In this document: in pieces, positions 17,689 to 25,780 of the stretch
Layout of the letters: each line of letters starts with the position of its first letter
Numbering within the stretch: the stretch's first letter is position 1
Origin: Archangium violaceum Cb vi76
GTDB taxonomy: Bacteria > Myxococcota > Myxococcia > Myxococcales > Myxococcaceae
NCBI RefSeq assembly: GCF_000733295.1
Contig: NZ_JPMI01000291.1
Span: 1-64,000 of the forward strand
DNA: 64,000 bases
Direction of reading: 5' to 3'
Made by a program: the position numbers and the translations under genes
The notes under the pieces: generated by a model
The model's database searches: none
Told to the model about the DNA's origin: nothing
Seen by the model: only the letters and a program-made list of their open reading frames with translations

Positions 17689-18090
17689 GAGCTCGGGGTA
17701 CTGGCCGAGCTTGGAGAGGACCATACCTCGCGGCGGGCCTTCGCGCCGGGCGAGCCCTATGAGGCCTCGGAGGAGGATGTCTCCGAGACGCTGGAGGAAC
17801 TCCGGGAGGGCAGGGCGGTGGTGGGGGATGTGGAGGGGCAGCCCGCCGTGGTCGGCACGTTCACCCCACCGTGGGAAGGCATCGCCGAGCTCGGCGGCGT
17901 GGCGACGCTCGAGCGCTTCCGCAAGCGGGGACTCGGTACCGCGGTGACGTCCCTCGTGGCTCAGGAGGCCTTCGCGCGGGGCGTGGACGTGCTGTTCCTG
18001 AGCACCATCACCGAGGAGGCCGGACGTATCTATGAGCGGGTGGGTTTCCGGTTCCTGACGCGGATGCTCTTCATGAGTGTCCCGGGTTGA
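17689..18090 (+). pseudogene. GNAT acetyltransferase lacking its N-terminus
   Basis: The reading frame from 17689 encodes about 133 residues of a GNAT-type N-acetyltransferase. The acetyl-CoA-binding motif is RKRGLG within GGVATLERFRKRGLGTA, and the C-terminal YERVGFRFLTRM (the usual YEKxGF pattern) is intact. The frame opens at a TGA at 17686, right beside the DUF2381 remnant, and has no start codon before a GTG at 17818, so the first strands of the fold are missing or untranslated. It may be a dead gene beheaded by the rearrangement. A short product from GTG 17818 (90 residues) is possible but would lack part of the fold. Confidence 0.65.
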
Positions 18091-18180
18091 GATGCCCGGT
18101 CTCTCCTCCACCGGGCGGGCGGGGAAGGGCCAGGCCGATTTGTTCTCAGTCGCGCACGGGCGCGGTAGTTTGCGCGCGAG

Positions 18181-19128
18181 ATGGAGACCCACCTCGCTCG
18201 TGTGCTCGTGTGCCTCGCCGTCCTGTCCACCGGAGTGGTGCGGGCGGACCCGGCGCCGGACGGAAAGCCGGAAGCCCCTCCGGCCCGGACGGTGCTGCTG
18301 CTCGGGGACAGCCTCATCGTCACCAGCTTCGGCGAGTACCTCGAGAAGTCGCTGAACGAGCACCCGGGCACCCGCGCCATGCGGCGGGCGAAGTCCTCCA
18401 CCGGGCTCGCCCGCCCGGACTTCTTCGACTGGATGGCGGTGGGGCGCGAGGAGGTCGAGCGCCACCGGCCGGATGTCGTCGTCGTCATCATGGGCGGCAA
18501 TGACGGGCAGGGGCTCACGGACGAGAAGGGCAAGGCGAAGGTCCAGTGGGGCGCCACGGGCTGGGAGGACGCGTACCGTCAGCGCGTCGTGGACTTCCTG
18601 GGCGTCCTCCATGCGCCCGGCCGGAAGATCCTCTGGGTCGAGCTGCCGTACACCGGGCTGCCGAAGTTCGAGCGCAAGCTGGGCATCATCCGGCGCATCC
18701 TGCGCGAGGCGGTGTCGGCCCATGAGGCCTCGAAGTACCTCGAGACGAAGCCGTTCTTCACCGACGCGAAGGGCGGCCTCCTGAAGGAGGCCCGGGTCGA
18801 GGGCTTCCGCAAGCCGATGCGGCTGAAGATGGAGGATGGGGTCCACTTCACGTTGGCGGGCGGCCGGTACTTCGCCACCAGGGTCCACCCCGCGGTCATC
18901 GGACTGCTCGGGCCCGGGGGCGGAGAGCCGAAACCCGGCACCCCGAAGCCGGCGACCGTGGCCGAGGTCCCGGTTGTCTCCGCGGCCTCGCCGCCCTCCG
19001 AGACTCCTTCGGCTGCCCCTCCCGTGGAGACGGAGACCCGTACCCGGGAGCCGGCGGTCTGCCGCGAGTTCGACGCCGTATCGGAAGCGCCGATGACCTC
19101 GATACCCATGGCCCTCTGCTATCCATGA
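18181..19128 (+). CDS. Exported SGNH/GDSL-type hydrolase
   Basis: A 315-residue protein with a signal peptide (VLVCLAVLSTGVVRA). It has the SGNH blocks: GDSL-like LLGDSL (nucleophile Ser), a Gly in GEYLE, GGND (block III) and DGVHFT (block V, catalytic Asp-x-x-His). The nearest family is the DUF459-type SGNH proteins linked to acyl transfer or esterase activity on cell-envelope sugars. After about residue 245 a Pro/Thr-rich tail follows. The ATG lies directly after a promoter-sized gap, and its stop overlaps the next gene as ATGA (19125-19128), so the two hydrolases are translated together. Confidence 0.85.
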   Translation: METHLARVLVCLAVLSTGVVRADPAPDGKPEAPPARTVLLLGDSLIVTSFGEYLEKSLNEHPGTRAMRRAKSSTGLARPDFFDWMAVGREEVERHRPDVVVVIMGGNDGQGLTDEKGKAKVQWGATGWEDAYRQRVVDFLGVLHAPGRKILWVELPYTGLPKFERKLGIIRRILREAVSAHEASKYLETKPFFTDAKGGLLKEARVEGFRKPMRLKMEDGVHFTLAGGRYFATRVHPAVIGLLGPGGGEPKPGTPKPATVAEVPVVSAASPPSETPSAAPPVETETRTREPAVCREFDAVSEAPMTSIPMALCYP

Positions 19129-19910
19129 GGAACGGGAACGGAAACACTCCGGTGACGCGCCTGGTTGCGTGTCTGCTGGCGATGGCGACATGCTCGTGCG
19201 GAGCCATCTCCATGACCTCCGCCTCCGCACGTGTCCCAGCCACCGCGCCATCCCCCGCCGTTGCCTCCGAGCGGGTGCCCGTGCTCCTGGTGCACGGCAT
19301 CGACGACGACGCGAGGACCCTGGCGCCGCTCGCGGACGCGCTGGCCCGAGCCGGTTTCCAGGACGTGCGGATCATCGAGCTGAAGCCCAACAACGGGGAC
19401 GCTCCCATCTCCGTCATGGCCGAGCAGGTGGCCGGGGCGGCCGAGAGCCTGCGCGCGCGGACGGGCCATGCGCGGATCGACGTGGTGGCCTTCAGCATGG
19501 GAGCGCTCGTCAGCCGCTACTACCTGCAGCGGCTGGAGGGGCGGAACCACGTGCGCCGCTTCGTGTCCATCTCCGGTCCCCACGCGGGAACGCTCATGGG
19601 CTGGTTGCGGGCCAACCCCGGCGCACGCGACATGCGGCCGAACAGCGAGCTGCTGCGGGGGCTCGCCGCGGATGAGGCGCCCTTCGGGGACGTCCAGGTC
19701 TTCACCCTCTGGACACCGCTGGATCTGATGATCATCCCGGCCCGCTCCTCCCAACTGGCCGGAGCGCGGGAGCGGACCTTCCCCGTCATCCTCCACCCGC
19801 TGATGCTGCGCGACGGGCGGGTCCTCCGCTCGGTGGAGGAGGCCCTCACGGTGGAGCGTCCGGAGGACTTCCAGGCCCTGCCGGTCGTGTTGCCGCCCGG
19901 CGGTCCCTGA
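19125..19910 (+). CDS. Exported alpha/beta-hydrolase, triacylglycerol-lipase-like
   Basis: A 261-residue alpha/beta-hydrolase with an N-terminal export signal and a possible lipobox near MATCSC. The oxyanion HG motif is in VPVLLVHGIDD, and the nucleophile elbow is AFSMG (Ser), a variant of GxSxG found in family I bacterial lipases such as EstA/LipA types. Asp and His of the triad are probably in the TPLDLMI segment and the ILHPLML segment. It should hydrolyse ester bonds in lipids outside the cytoplasm. Its start overlaps the SGNH hydrolase stop (ATGA), suggesting a shared substrate or pathway. Confidence 0.87.
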   Translation: MRNGNGNTPVTRLVACLLAMATCSCGAISMTSASARVPATAPSPAVASERVPVLLVHGIDDDARTLAPLADALARAGFQDVRIIELKPNNGDAPISVMAEQVAGAAESLRARTGHARIDVVAFSMGALVSRYYLQRLEGRNHVRRFVSISGPHAGTLMGWLRANPGARDMRPNSELLRGLAADEAPFGDVQVFTLWTPLDLMIIPARSSQLAGARERTFPVILHPLMLRDGRVLRSVEEALTVERPEDFQALPVVLPPGGP

Positions 19911-19931
19911 GCCCTCCGCCCGGGTGGTGTC

Positions 19932-20159
19932 TCACACCTGGGTGGTCCCGGAGTCGCCAGGCGTGTGGGCGGGGGCCGGCGCGGGCTTCTTCGGAATCGT
20001 CGAGCGGCGCGGGCCCTTGATGGCGTAGTTCAGCAGCATGGCCCCCGGCAGGAGCATGCCCAGACCCTGGTTGAGGTTGGCGGGGGGGTGGACCAGGGCC
20101 CCGAGGGCCATCGCGGCGAAGAGCAGACCACAGACCACGCGGATGAGGATGGAGCTCAC
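19932..20159 (-). CDS. Small membrane protein (75 residues)
   Basis: A GTG start at 20159 with AAGGAA seven bases upstream gives a 75-residue protein with two hydrophobic segments (residues about 5-20 and 30-45) and a Pro/Lys-rich C-terminal tail (KKPAPAPAHTPGD). I do not recognise a family. It is convergent with the lipase gene and divergent from the DMT transporter gene. The good ribosome-binding site and protein-like composition support it as a real gene. Confidence 0.6.
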   Translation of the reverse strand: MSSILIRVVCGLLFAAMALGALVHPPANLNQGLGMLLPGAMLLNYAIKGPRRSTIPKKPAPAPAHTPGDSGTTQV

Positions 20160-20222
20160 GGGGGGTTCCTTGGAACGGGGCAACCCATGATAACCAGGGT
20201 TTTTCCGCGTGCACGTCACCCC

Positions 20223-21191
20223 ATGAAAAAGTCCTCCTCGGCCCTGTTGGCGATCCTGCTCGGACTGGCCTCGGCGCTGTTCTTCACCATGACCTACGTG
20301 CTCAACCGCAACATGGCGGCGGAGGGTGGGTTCTGGGCCTGGAGCGCGTCGCTGCGCTACTTCATCATGTTGCCCCTCATGGCGGTGCTGGTGGCGGCCC
20401 ATGGAGGCTTGCGGCCGTTGGGGGCCGAGCTGAGGAGGCACCCGGGCGAGTGGTTGCTCTGGAGCAGCGTGGGCTTCGGCGTCTTCTACGCGTTCCTCAC
20501 CGTGTCGGCGGACTACGGGCCCTCGTGGCTGATTGCCGGCACCTTCCAGCTCACGGTGCTCGCCGGTCCGCTGTTGTCGCCATTCATCTACACCGACGCG
20601 CGCCGGCGCATCCCCCTCAAGGCCGTGGGCATGGGCTCGTTGATCGTCCTGGGCGTGCTCGTCATGCAGTTGGGGCACTTCCAGCTCGCCATGCCCGCGA
20701 GCGCCTGGCTGGCGCTGCTCTTCGTGGTGATCTCCGCCGTCGCGTACCCGCTGGGCAACCGCCGGGTGATGCTGCACCTGGAGCGAGAGGGCGTCTCCCT
20801 GGATGCCAGCCAGCGGGTGCTGGGGATGACGCTGGGGAGCCTGCCCTTCTGGCTGGGCGTGGCGGCCTACGGATACGAGCGGGTGGGGTGGCCTCCGGTG
20901 GGGCAGGTGGTGCAGTCGGCGGGGGTCTCGCTCTCCTCGGGAGTGATCGCCACCACGCTGTTCTTCCGAGCCGCCCAGATGACGGCGAACAACCCGGTGG
21001 GATTGTCCGCCGTGGAGGCCACGCAGGCCACCGAGCTGCTCTTCGCGCTGCTGCTGGGCGTGCTCTTCCTGGGCGAGTCGTGGCCTTCCGCGTTCAGCTT
21101 CGTGGGGGCAGGGCTCATCGTGGTGGGCATGGTGCTCTACAGCCGCGTCAGCGTGGCCGCCGAACTGGAGCCCGCCGCGGTGCAGACGTGA
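20223..21191 (+). CDS. DMT-superfamily transporter (multidrug resistance efflux, EmrE-like PF13536 type)
   Basis: A 322-residue inner-membrane protein with ten predicted hydrophobic helices arranged as two repeats, the architecture of EamA/DMT exporters. The N-terminal KKSSSALLAILLGLASALFF and the late motif NNPVGLSAVEATQATELLFA are typical of the multidrug-resistance efflux branch. It probably exports a small metabolite or drug; the substrate is unknown. The ATG at 20223 follows a divergent intergenic region shared with the small membrane protein. Confidence 0.88.
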   Translation: MKKSSSALLAILLGLASALFFTMTYVLNRNMAAEGGFWAWSASLRYFIMLPLMAVLVAAHGGLRPLGAELRRHPGEWLLWSSVGFGVFYAFLTVSADYGPSWLIAGTFQLTVLAGPLLSPFIYTDARRRIPLKAVGMGSLIVLGVLVMQLGHFQLAMPASAWLALLFVVISAVAYPLGNRRVMLHLEREGVSLDASQRVLGMTLGSLPFWLGVAAYGYERVGWPPVGQVVQSAGVSLSSGVIATTLFFRAAQMTANNPVGLSAVEATQATELLFALLLGVLFLGESWPSAFSFVGAGLIVVGMVLYSRVSVAAELEPAAVQT

Positions 21192-21200
21192 GCGGCCGAT

Positions 21201-21383
21201 TCATCGGGAGGACCGGGGGGCATCCGTGGCGGGCAGCCTCACGGAGAACGTCGAGCCCTGGCCTGGCTCGCTGTCGCGCCCCATCCAGGTGGTGACGGCG
21301 ACGAGCGCGCCCGCCGTGACGAGCGTCACCAGTCCCAGCAGTGCGGCGCTCGCGGCGCGTTGTCCTCTCAGGCTTGGCGTCAT
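21201..21383 (-). CDS. 60-residue membrane peptide: probable collapsed histidine kinase (head plus tail)
   Basis: A strong ribosome-binding site (GGAGG, five-base spacer) precedes ATG 21383. The product has a short basic N-terminus, one membrane helix (residues about 12-32) and then directly the sequence SEPGQGSTFSVRLP, the last ATP-binding (G2-box) strand of histidine kinases. The simplest reading is a sensor kinase that lost everything between its first membrane segment and its C-terminal tail by an in-frame deletion. Whether the peptide is still made or used is unknown. It ends 10 bases from the convergent transporter gene. Confidence 0.55.
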   Translation of the reverse strand: MTPSLRGQRAASAALLGLVTLVTAGALVAVTTWMGRDSEPGQGSTFSVRLPATDAPRSSR

Positions 21384-21433
21384 CTCTTCCTCCACTCCTG
21401 GAAATTCCTTTACCCGAGGACGCCTCCCTTGTG

Positions 21434-21483
21434 TGCCCGGTCTCCGGGCAGCCTCCCATTCCCTTCCCCCTGGCAAAGTGCCA
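21434..21483. promoter_or_regulatory. Two inverted repeats upstream of the sigma-54 promoter (candidate activator sites)
   Basis: Perfect inverted repeats TGCCCGG-TCT-CCGGGCA (21434-21450) and TGGCA-AAG-TGCCA (21471-21483) lie about 65-130 bases upstream of the -24/-12 element, a distance usual for enhancer sites of NtrC-type activators. Binding is inferred from position only; the two repeats differ from each other. Confidence 0.35.
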
Positions 21484-21547
21484 GCCCGGCATGGCGCTGT
21501 GCGGCGGTTCCCCGGTAGGGGCGGGAGGCTCCACAGCCGGGAACGAC

Positions 21548-21562
21548 TGGCATCGGACTTGC
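21548..21562 (+). promoter_or_regulatory. Sigma-54 (-24/-12) promoter for the sensor kinase/activator operon
   Basis: TGGCATCGGACTTGC has the invariant GG and GC ten bases apart, as in the consensus TGGCAC-N5-TTGC. It lies 46 bases before the kinase ATG. Sigma-54 control fits because the second gene of the operon encodes a sigma-54 activator, a self-regulated arrangement known from ZraSR-type systems. A near copy precedes the lipoprotein gene at 25153-25168. Confidence 0.6.
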
Positions 21563-21607
21563 GTTGCCATCATCCGCGGACTCCGGCTGGTGCCTCCCTC
21601 TCCTGTC

Positions 21608-23728
21608 ATGCCTCGCTCATTTCTCCCCCTGCTCCTCCTGCTGTCGGCCCTGGCCAGCGTCGCCGGGGGCGCTGTCTGGTTCATCCAACGCGACCGTCAG
21701 GCGCTGGTGGAGCAGTTCGGGCGCGAGCGGCAAGCCCAGCTCGAGGAGGCCACGCGTGGTGTCGCCGAGGCGCTCGAGGATCTCGGAGATGATCTGCGGT
21801 TCGCGGGCGAGCTGCTCGCCCAGCCGGGCTCCGCCGAGGAGCATCGCCGCGAGCTCCGGGCCCTGCTGGAGGCGGTGGGGCAGTACAGGGCCATCGCCGT
21901 CCATGCGCCGGATGGCCGGGAGCTGCTGCACCTGGTGGATCGCCGGGCGCAGCGCATGCCACGTGATCCGGCCCAGGCCGCCGCCCTGGCGGACACGGCG
22001 CGCCTGGCGCTCGCGGGTCCACTGGAGCGCATCACCCCCTCGAGGCCCCTGGCGGATGGCGCCTCGAAGTGGATGCGCGTCTTCGCCACCCCGATTCCCG
22101 GCGAGGCTCCCGGGGGCGGGGGAGCCGTGGCCTTCCTGGTGGACACCGAGCCCTTCTTCGCGCCGCTGCGCCTGGTGACGACGGACGAGAACACCCGGTT
22201 GTTGCTGCTCGGGTTCCATGGGCACCCCGCGCCCTTGAGCGACCCGGAGCTGGCGGACTGGCACCAACGGTTGGGGCAGGGGGGCGAGGGCCTCGTGCCC
22301 GGCCTGCACACGCTCGTCTCCCGCATGCGCGCGGGGGAGGCCGGGACGCTGCGGATCGGCGAGGCGGAGGCGAAACGCCTCGGCATGGGACAGGCCGACG
22401 TGGTGGCCACCTTCGAGCCCATCCGCATGCGGAGCGAGGCCTCCTGGTCGGTCGCCACGCTCTCCTCCACGCGAGCGCTGCGCACCCATGAGCGCATGCT
22501 GGTGCTGCGCTTGTCGCTCGCCGCGCTCCTGGTGGCCGTCTTCCTCCTGACCTTCGGGGCCTACGTCGTGCTCGCCAACCGCCGGGCCGTGGCGCTGCAC
22601 GAGAGCCGCCGCCACGCCGCCCGCCTGGCGCACCTCCACGAGAAGACGCAGAAGATCCTCGATCACATCCCCACGGGTGTTCTCGCGCTGAACGCGGAGG
22701 GACGCATCAGCGCCGTGAACCAGGCCCTGAGGGCCCGGCTGCCTTCCACCGCCCTGGGCAGCACGCTCGTCGAGGCTTTTCCCGCGGCGCCCGCGCACGT
22801 GGTGCAGCGGCTCGTCTCCCTGGTGGCGGCCACACTCGGGGACGGACATGTGCGCAGCCTGCATGCCGAGCCGCTCAGCCTCTTCAACGAGAAGGGGCAC
22901 TACAACGTCCATGCGGTCCCGTTGGAGCATGGGGATGAAGACGTGCGCACCCTGCTGGTGCTCGAGGACCTGAGCAACGTGCGCATGCTGGAGGACCAGC
23001 TGCTGCGGGCCGAGAAGCTCGCCACGGTGGGCGTGCTCGCCGCGGGCGTGGCCCACGAGATTGGCACGCCCCTGGGCATCATCCGGGGCCGCGCCGAGTA
23101 CATGTTGGGGAAGCTCGGCGGCGCGGCGCACCCCCAGGGCCGTGGCCTCAGCGCCATCATCGAGCAGATCGACCGGGTCAGCCGGACCATCCGGCAGCTG
23201 CTCGACTTCTCGCGCTTCCAGCCCGCGGAGGCACGTGCTGTCTTCCTGGCCCCGCTCGTGCACGGGCTGCGGGAGTTGATGCACATCGAAGCGGAGCGCC
23301 GGCGCGTGAAGCTTCACGTCGAGGTGTCCGAGCACCTGCCCCCGCTCGCGGCCGACGCCGATCAGCTCCAACAGGTGCTCCTCAACCTCGTCCTCAACGC
23401 CTGTGACGCGTGCGGCGCCGGAGGCCAGGTGCGGCTGAGCGCCTCGCGGGTGTCCGGGAATGCCTCGGAGGCCCCGGGCCTGCTCGAGCTGCGGGTGGAG
23501 GACGACGGCTGCGGCATCGCTCCGGAGCACCTGCACCAGGTCTTCGATCCCTTCTTCACCACCAAGAAGCGGGGGCAGGGCACGGGCCTGGGCCTGACCA
23601 TGGTGGCGCAGATCGTCCGCAATCATGGGGGGCAGGTGGAGATCGACAGTGAGCCGGGCCGGGGCACCTGCGTCACGCTGCGGTGGCCGGTGGCTGCCCC
23701 GCGTTGGGAGGAACACCATGCCGTCTAG
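21608..23728 (+). CDS. Membrane sensor histidine kinase (NtrB/ZraS-like)
   Basis: A 706-residue kinase. An N-terminal membrane segment (LPLLLLLSALASVAG), an extracytoplasmic sensor domain of about 270 residues, and a second membrane segment (about 301-322) come first. A PAS domain (about 345-450), a HisKA domain with phospho-accepting His483 in GVAHEIGTPLG, and an ATPase domain follow, with N box VLLNLVLNACDA, G boxes DDGCGI and GTGLGLTM. ExG instead of DxR after the His fits NtrB/HydH-like kinases. It should phosphorylate the NtrC-type regulator encoded next, whose ATG lies 11 bases before this stop. A signal from the envelope is likely. Confidence 0.92.
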   Translation: MPRSFLPLLLLLSALASVAGGAVWFIQRDRQALVEQFGRERQAQLEEATRGVAEALEDLGDDLRFAGELLAQPGSAEEHRRELRALLEAVGQYRAIAVHAPDGRELLHLVDRRAQRMPRDPAQAAALADTARLALAGPLERITPSRPLADGASKWMRVFATPIPGEAPGGGGAVAFLVDTEPFFAPLRLVTTDENTRLLLLGFHGHPAPLSDPELADWHQRLGQGGEGLVPGLHTLVSRMRAGEAGTLRIGEAEAKRLGMGQADVVATFEPIRMRSEASWSVATLSSTRALRTHERMLVLRLSLAALLVAVFLLTFGAYVVLANRRAVALHESRRHAARLAHLHEKTQKILDHIPTGVLALNAEGRISAVNQALRARLPSTALGSTLVEAFPAAPAHVVQRLVSLVAATLGDGHVRSLHAEPLSLFNEKGHYNVHAVPLEHGDEDVRTLLVLEDLSNVRMLEDQLLRAEKLATVGVLAAGVAHEIGTPLGIIRGRAEYMLGKLGGAAHPQGRGLSAIIEQIDRVSRTIRQLLDFSRFQPAEARAVFLAPLVHGLRELMHIEAERRRVKLHVEVSEHLPPLAADADQLQQVLLNLVLNACDACGAGGQVRLSASRVSGNASEAPGLLELRVEDDGCGIAPEHLHQVFDPFFTTKKRGQGTGLGLTMVAQIVRNHGGQVEIDSEPGRGTCVTLRWPVAAPRWEEHHAV

Positions 23729-25091
23729 CGCTCGGATCCTCGTGGTGGATGACCACGTGGAGATGGGAGAGATGTTGAAGGATCCGCTCACGGACGCCGG
23801 CCATGCCGTGGACGTGGCGGCCAGCGGCGAGGAGGCCATCACCTGGCTCCGGACCCGCCTGTACGACGTCGTGTTGTGCGACCTGCGCATGAAGGACGTC
23901 GACGGGCTGGATGTGCTCGCCGAGGCGCGGAAGGTGGATCCCTGCCTCCCGGTGTTGCTGATGACCGCCTTTGGCGCGGTGGAGAGCGCGGTGGAGGCGA
24001 TGAAGCGGGGCGCCTACCACTATCTCACCAAGCCCTTCCGGCTGGATGAGGTGCTGCTCTACGTGGAGCGGGCGTTGGAGGAGCGGCGCCTGCGCGTCGA
24101 GCACCAGACGCTCAAGCGTCAGGCGGCGGACCGCAGTGGACTTGGTTCGCTGATCGGCCGCAGCGCGGCCATGCGGACCCTCTACGGGCTCGTCGAGCGC
24201 GTGGCGCAGTCGGACGCACCGGTGCTGGTGCGCGGCGAGAGCGGGAGCGGAAAGGAGTTGGTGGCCCAGGCGCTCCACTCGGAAGGCGCGCGGCGGCAGG
24301 GGCCCTTCGTGGCGGTCAACTGCACCGCCTTGCCGCATGCCCTGCTGGAGAGCGAGCTCTTCGGCCACGTGAAGGGCGCCTTCACGGGTGCCACCACGGC
24401 GCGCCGGGGCCTGTTCGTCGAGGCGGATGGCGGCACCCTGTTCCTCGATGAGATTGGAGACATGCCTCCCGAGCTCCAGGCGAAGCTCCTGCGGGTGCTC
24501 GAGGATGGTGAGCTGCGGGCCGTGGGGGCGGATGGAGCGCGCAGCGTGGATGTGCGGATCATCGCCGCCACCCACCAGGACCTGGAGGCCCGGGTGAAGG
24601 AGGGCCGTTTCCGGGCGGACCTGTTCTATCGGCTCAACGTCGTGTCGCTCCGGATTCCCCCGCTGCGCGAGCGCCGGGAGGACATTCCCATGTTGGCCGA
24701 GCATTTCCTGGCCCAGGCGCGTGCGCGCAACCCACGCTCCCCCGTTACTTCGCTGGCTCCGGAAGTGGTGGCGGAGCTGGCGCGCATGCCGTGGCCAGGA
24801 AACGTGCGCGAGCTGGAGAACCTCGTCGAGCGCCTCGTGGTGCTCGGCAGCCAGCCCACCGTGGACCTCTCCCTGCTGCGCCTCCATGCCTCTCCGGGTG
24901 TGCCAGACATGCATCCGCTGGCGGCGGCGCAGGAGCAGGTGGTGCCACTCCGGCAATTGGAGGGTGATTACATCGCCTGGGTGGTTGCCCGGTGCGGAGG
25001 CAACAAGACGCGCGCGGCGGAGTTGTTGGGGATCGATGTCTCCACCATCCACAGGCGTGAGCGCGCCGACGGCGGCATTTCGCAACGCTGA
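23718..25091 (+). CDS. NtrC-family sigma-54 response regulator
   Basis: A 457-residue protein: receiver domain with phospho-acceptor Asp55 and the DD pair at 11-12, AAA+ sigma-54 interaction domain with Walker A GESGSGKE, GAFTGA loop (GAFTGAT, contact with sigma-54) and Walker B LFLDEIGD, then a short Fis-type helix-turn-helix (GGNKTRAAELLGID). When phosphorylated it should drive open-complex formation at sigma-54 promoters. The ATG at 23718 has GGGAGGA upstream and overlaps the kinase gene by 11 bases, so the pair is coupled. Likely targets are its own operon and the OmpA-like lipoprotein downstream. Confidence 0.95.
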   Translation: MPSSARILVVDDHVEMGEMLKDPLTDAGHAVDVAASGEEAITWLRTRLYDVVLCDLRMKDVDGLDVLAEARKVDPCLPVLLMTAFGAVESAVEAMKRGAYHYLTKPFRLDEVLLYVERALEERRLRVEHQTLKRQAADRSGLGSLIGRSAAMRTLYGLVERVAQSDAPVLVRGESGSGKELVAQALHSEGARRQGPFVAVNCTALPHALLESELFGHVKGAFTGATTARRGLFVEADGGTLFLDEIGDMPPELQAKLLRVLEDGELRAVGADGARSVDVRIIAATHQDLEARVKEGRFRADLFYRLNVVSLRIPPLRERREDIPMLAEHFLAQARARNPRSPVTSLAPEVVAELARMPWPGNVRELENLVERLVVLGSQPTVDLSLLRLHASPGVPDMHPLAAAQEQVVPLRQLEGDYIAWVVARCGGNKTRAAELLGIDVSTIHRRERADGGISQR

Positions 25092-25137
25092 AACGTTGCG
25101 CTTTGCCAGTCCCGGAAGCATGGGCACGCATGCTTCC
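25081..25137. promoter_or_regulatory. Two inverted repeats between the activator and the lipoprotein gene
   Basis: CGCAACG, six bases, CGTTGCG (25081-25100) spans the regulator stop codon and is followed by CTTT. GGAAGCATG, six bases, CATGCTTCC (25114-25137) is a perfect nine-base repeat. The first could terminate the upstream operon; either could be an activator site for the sigma-54-like element 15-70 bases downstream. Both roles are inference. Confidence 0.45.
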
Positions 25138-25152
25138 CAGGGACATCCTGGA

Positions 25153-25168
25153 CGGCATGGGCCTTGCT
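25153..25168 (+). promoter_or_regulatory. Second sigma-54-like element, before the OmpA-like lipoprotein
   Basis: CGGCATGGGCCTTGCT keeps GG and GC ten bases apart and matches the promoter at 21548 in 12 of 14 core positions (GGCAT-GG-CTTGC shared). Its weak point is position: transcription would begin only a few bases before the ATG at 25182, so the message would be nearly leaderless. Confidence 0.4.
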
Positions 25169-25181
25169 CATGTGTCTGGGT

Positions 25182-25715
25182 ATGACCCTGAATCGCTCTC
25201 TCCTGTCTGTCGTTCTGGTGCTCGGCCTCTCGGGCTGCGCGGCCAAATCCCTCACCACCCAGCCCACGCCCACCCCCTCGGGTCCGCCGGTCGCGTCCAC
25301 GCCGTCCACGACGACCGCGAACAACGGGCGGGATGGCCATTCCAACGCCGACGAGGCGTCGGAGGCGCTCGAGGCCGCGCCGGTCTACTTCTCGCTCGAC
25401 TCCGCCACCCTCGCGACCGAGGACCAGGACAGGCTGGAGCGCCTCGCGCAGGCGTTGCGCCAGCGTCCGGGCGTCCGGCTGACGGTGTCGGGACATACGT
25501 GCGAGCTGGGGACCACCGAGTACAACCTGGCACTGGGCCATCGCCGTGCCGGCATCGTGCGGAGCTACCTCGTGCGCCTGGGCGTCGAGCCTCAGCGTAT
25601 CGCCGTGGTGTCCTACGGTGAGGAGCGTCCGGCGAACGAGGGCGCCGTGGAGAAGAACCGCCGTGCCGAGTTCTCCTTCCGTCTGTCCGAGCAGGCCCAG
25701 GTGGGTGCGCGCTAG
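25182..25715 (+). CDS. OmpA-family (Pal-like) peptidoglycan-binding lipoprotein
   Basis: 177 residues from ATG 25182. The signal ends in a lipobox (GLSGC), then comes a Thr/Pro-rich tether and a C-terminal OmpA/Pal domain of about 110 residues starting VYFSLDSATL. The peptidoglycan-binding Asp/Arg positions fall within SGHTCELGTTEYNLALGHRRA and the closing YGEERPANEGAVEKNRRAEF. It should anchor in the outer membrane and bind peptidoglycan. Its place after the sigma-54 activator, with a matching -24/-12 element, suggests it belongs to that regulon. In-frame ATG 25170 and TTG 25164 are alternative starts with a less clean signal peptide. Confidence 0.88.
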   Translation: MTLNRSLLSVVLVLGLSGCAAKSLTTQPTPTPSGPPVASTPSTTTANNGRDGHSNADEASEALEAAPVYFSLDSATLATEDQDRLERLAQALRQRPGVRLTVSGHTCELGTTEYNLALGHRRAGIVRSYLVRLGVEPQRIAVVSYGEERPANEGAVEKNRRAEFSFRLSEQAQVGAR

Positions 25716-25780
25716 CACCGCCCGGCTCCCAGCAGGCGAAGCAGCCCTGAGCCAGGAGGCGCGCGGGCGGGCCCCGTGGA

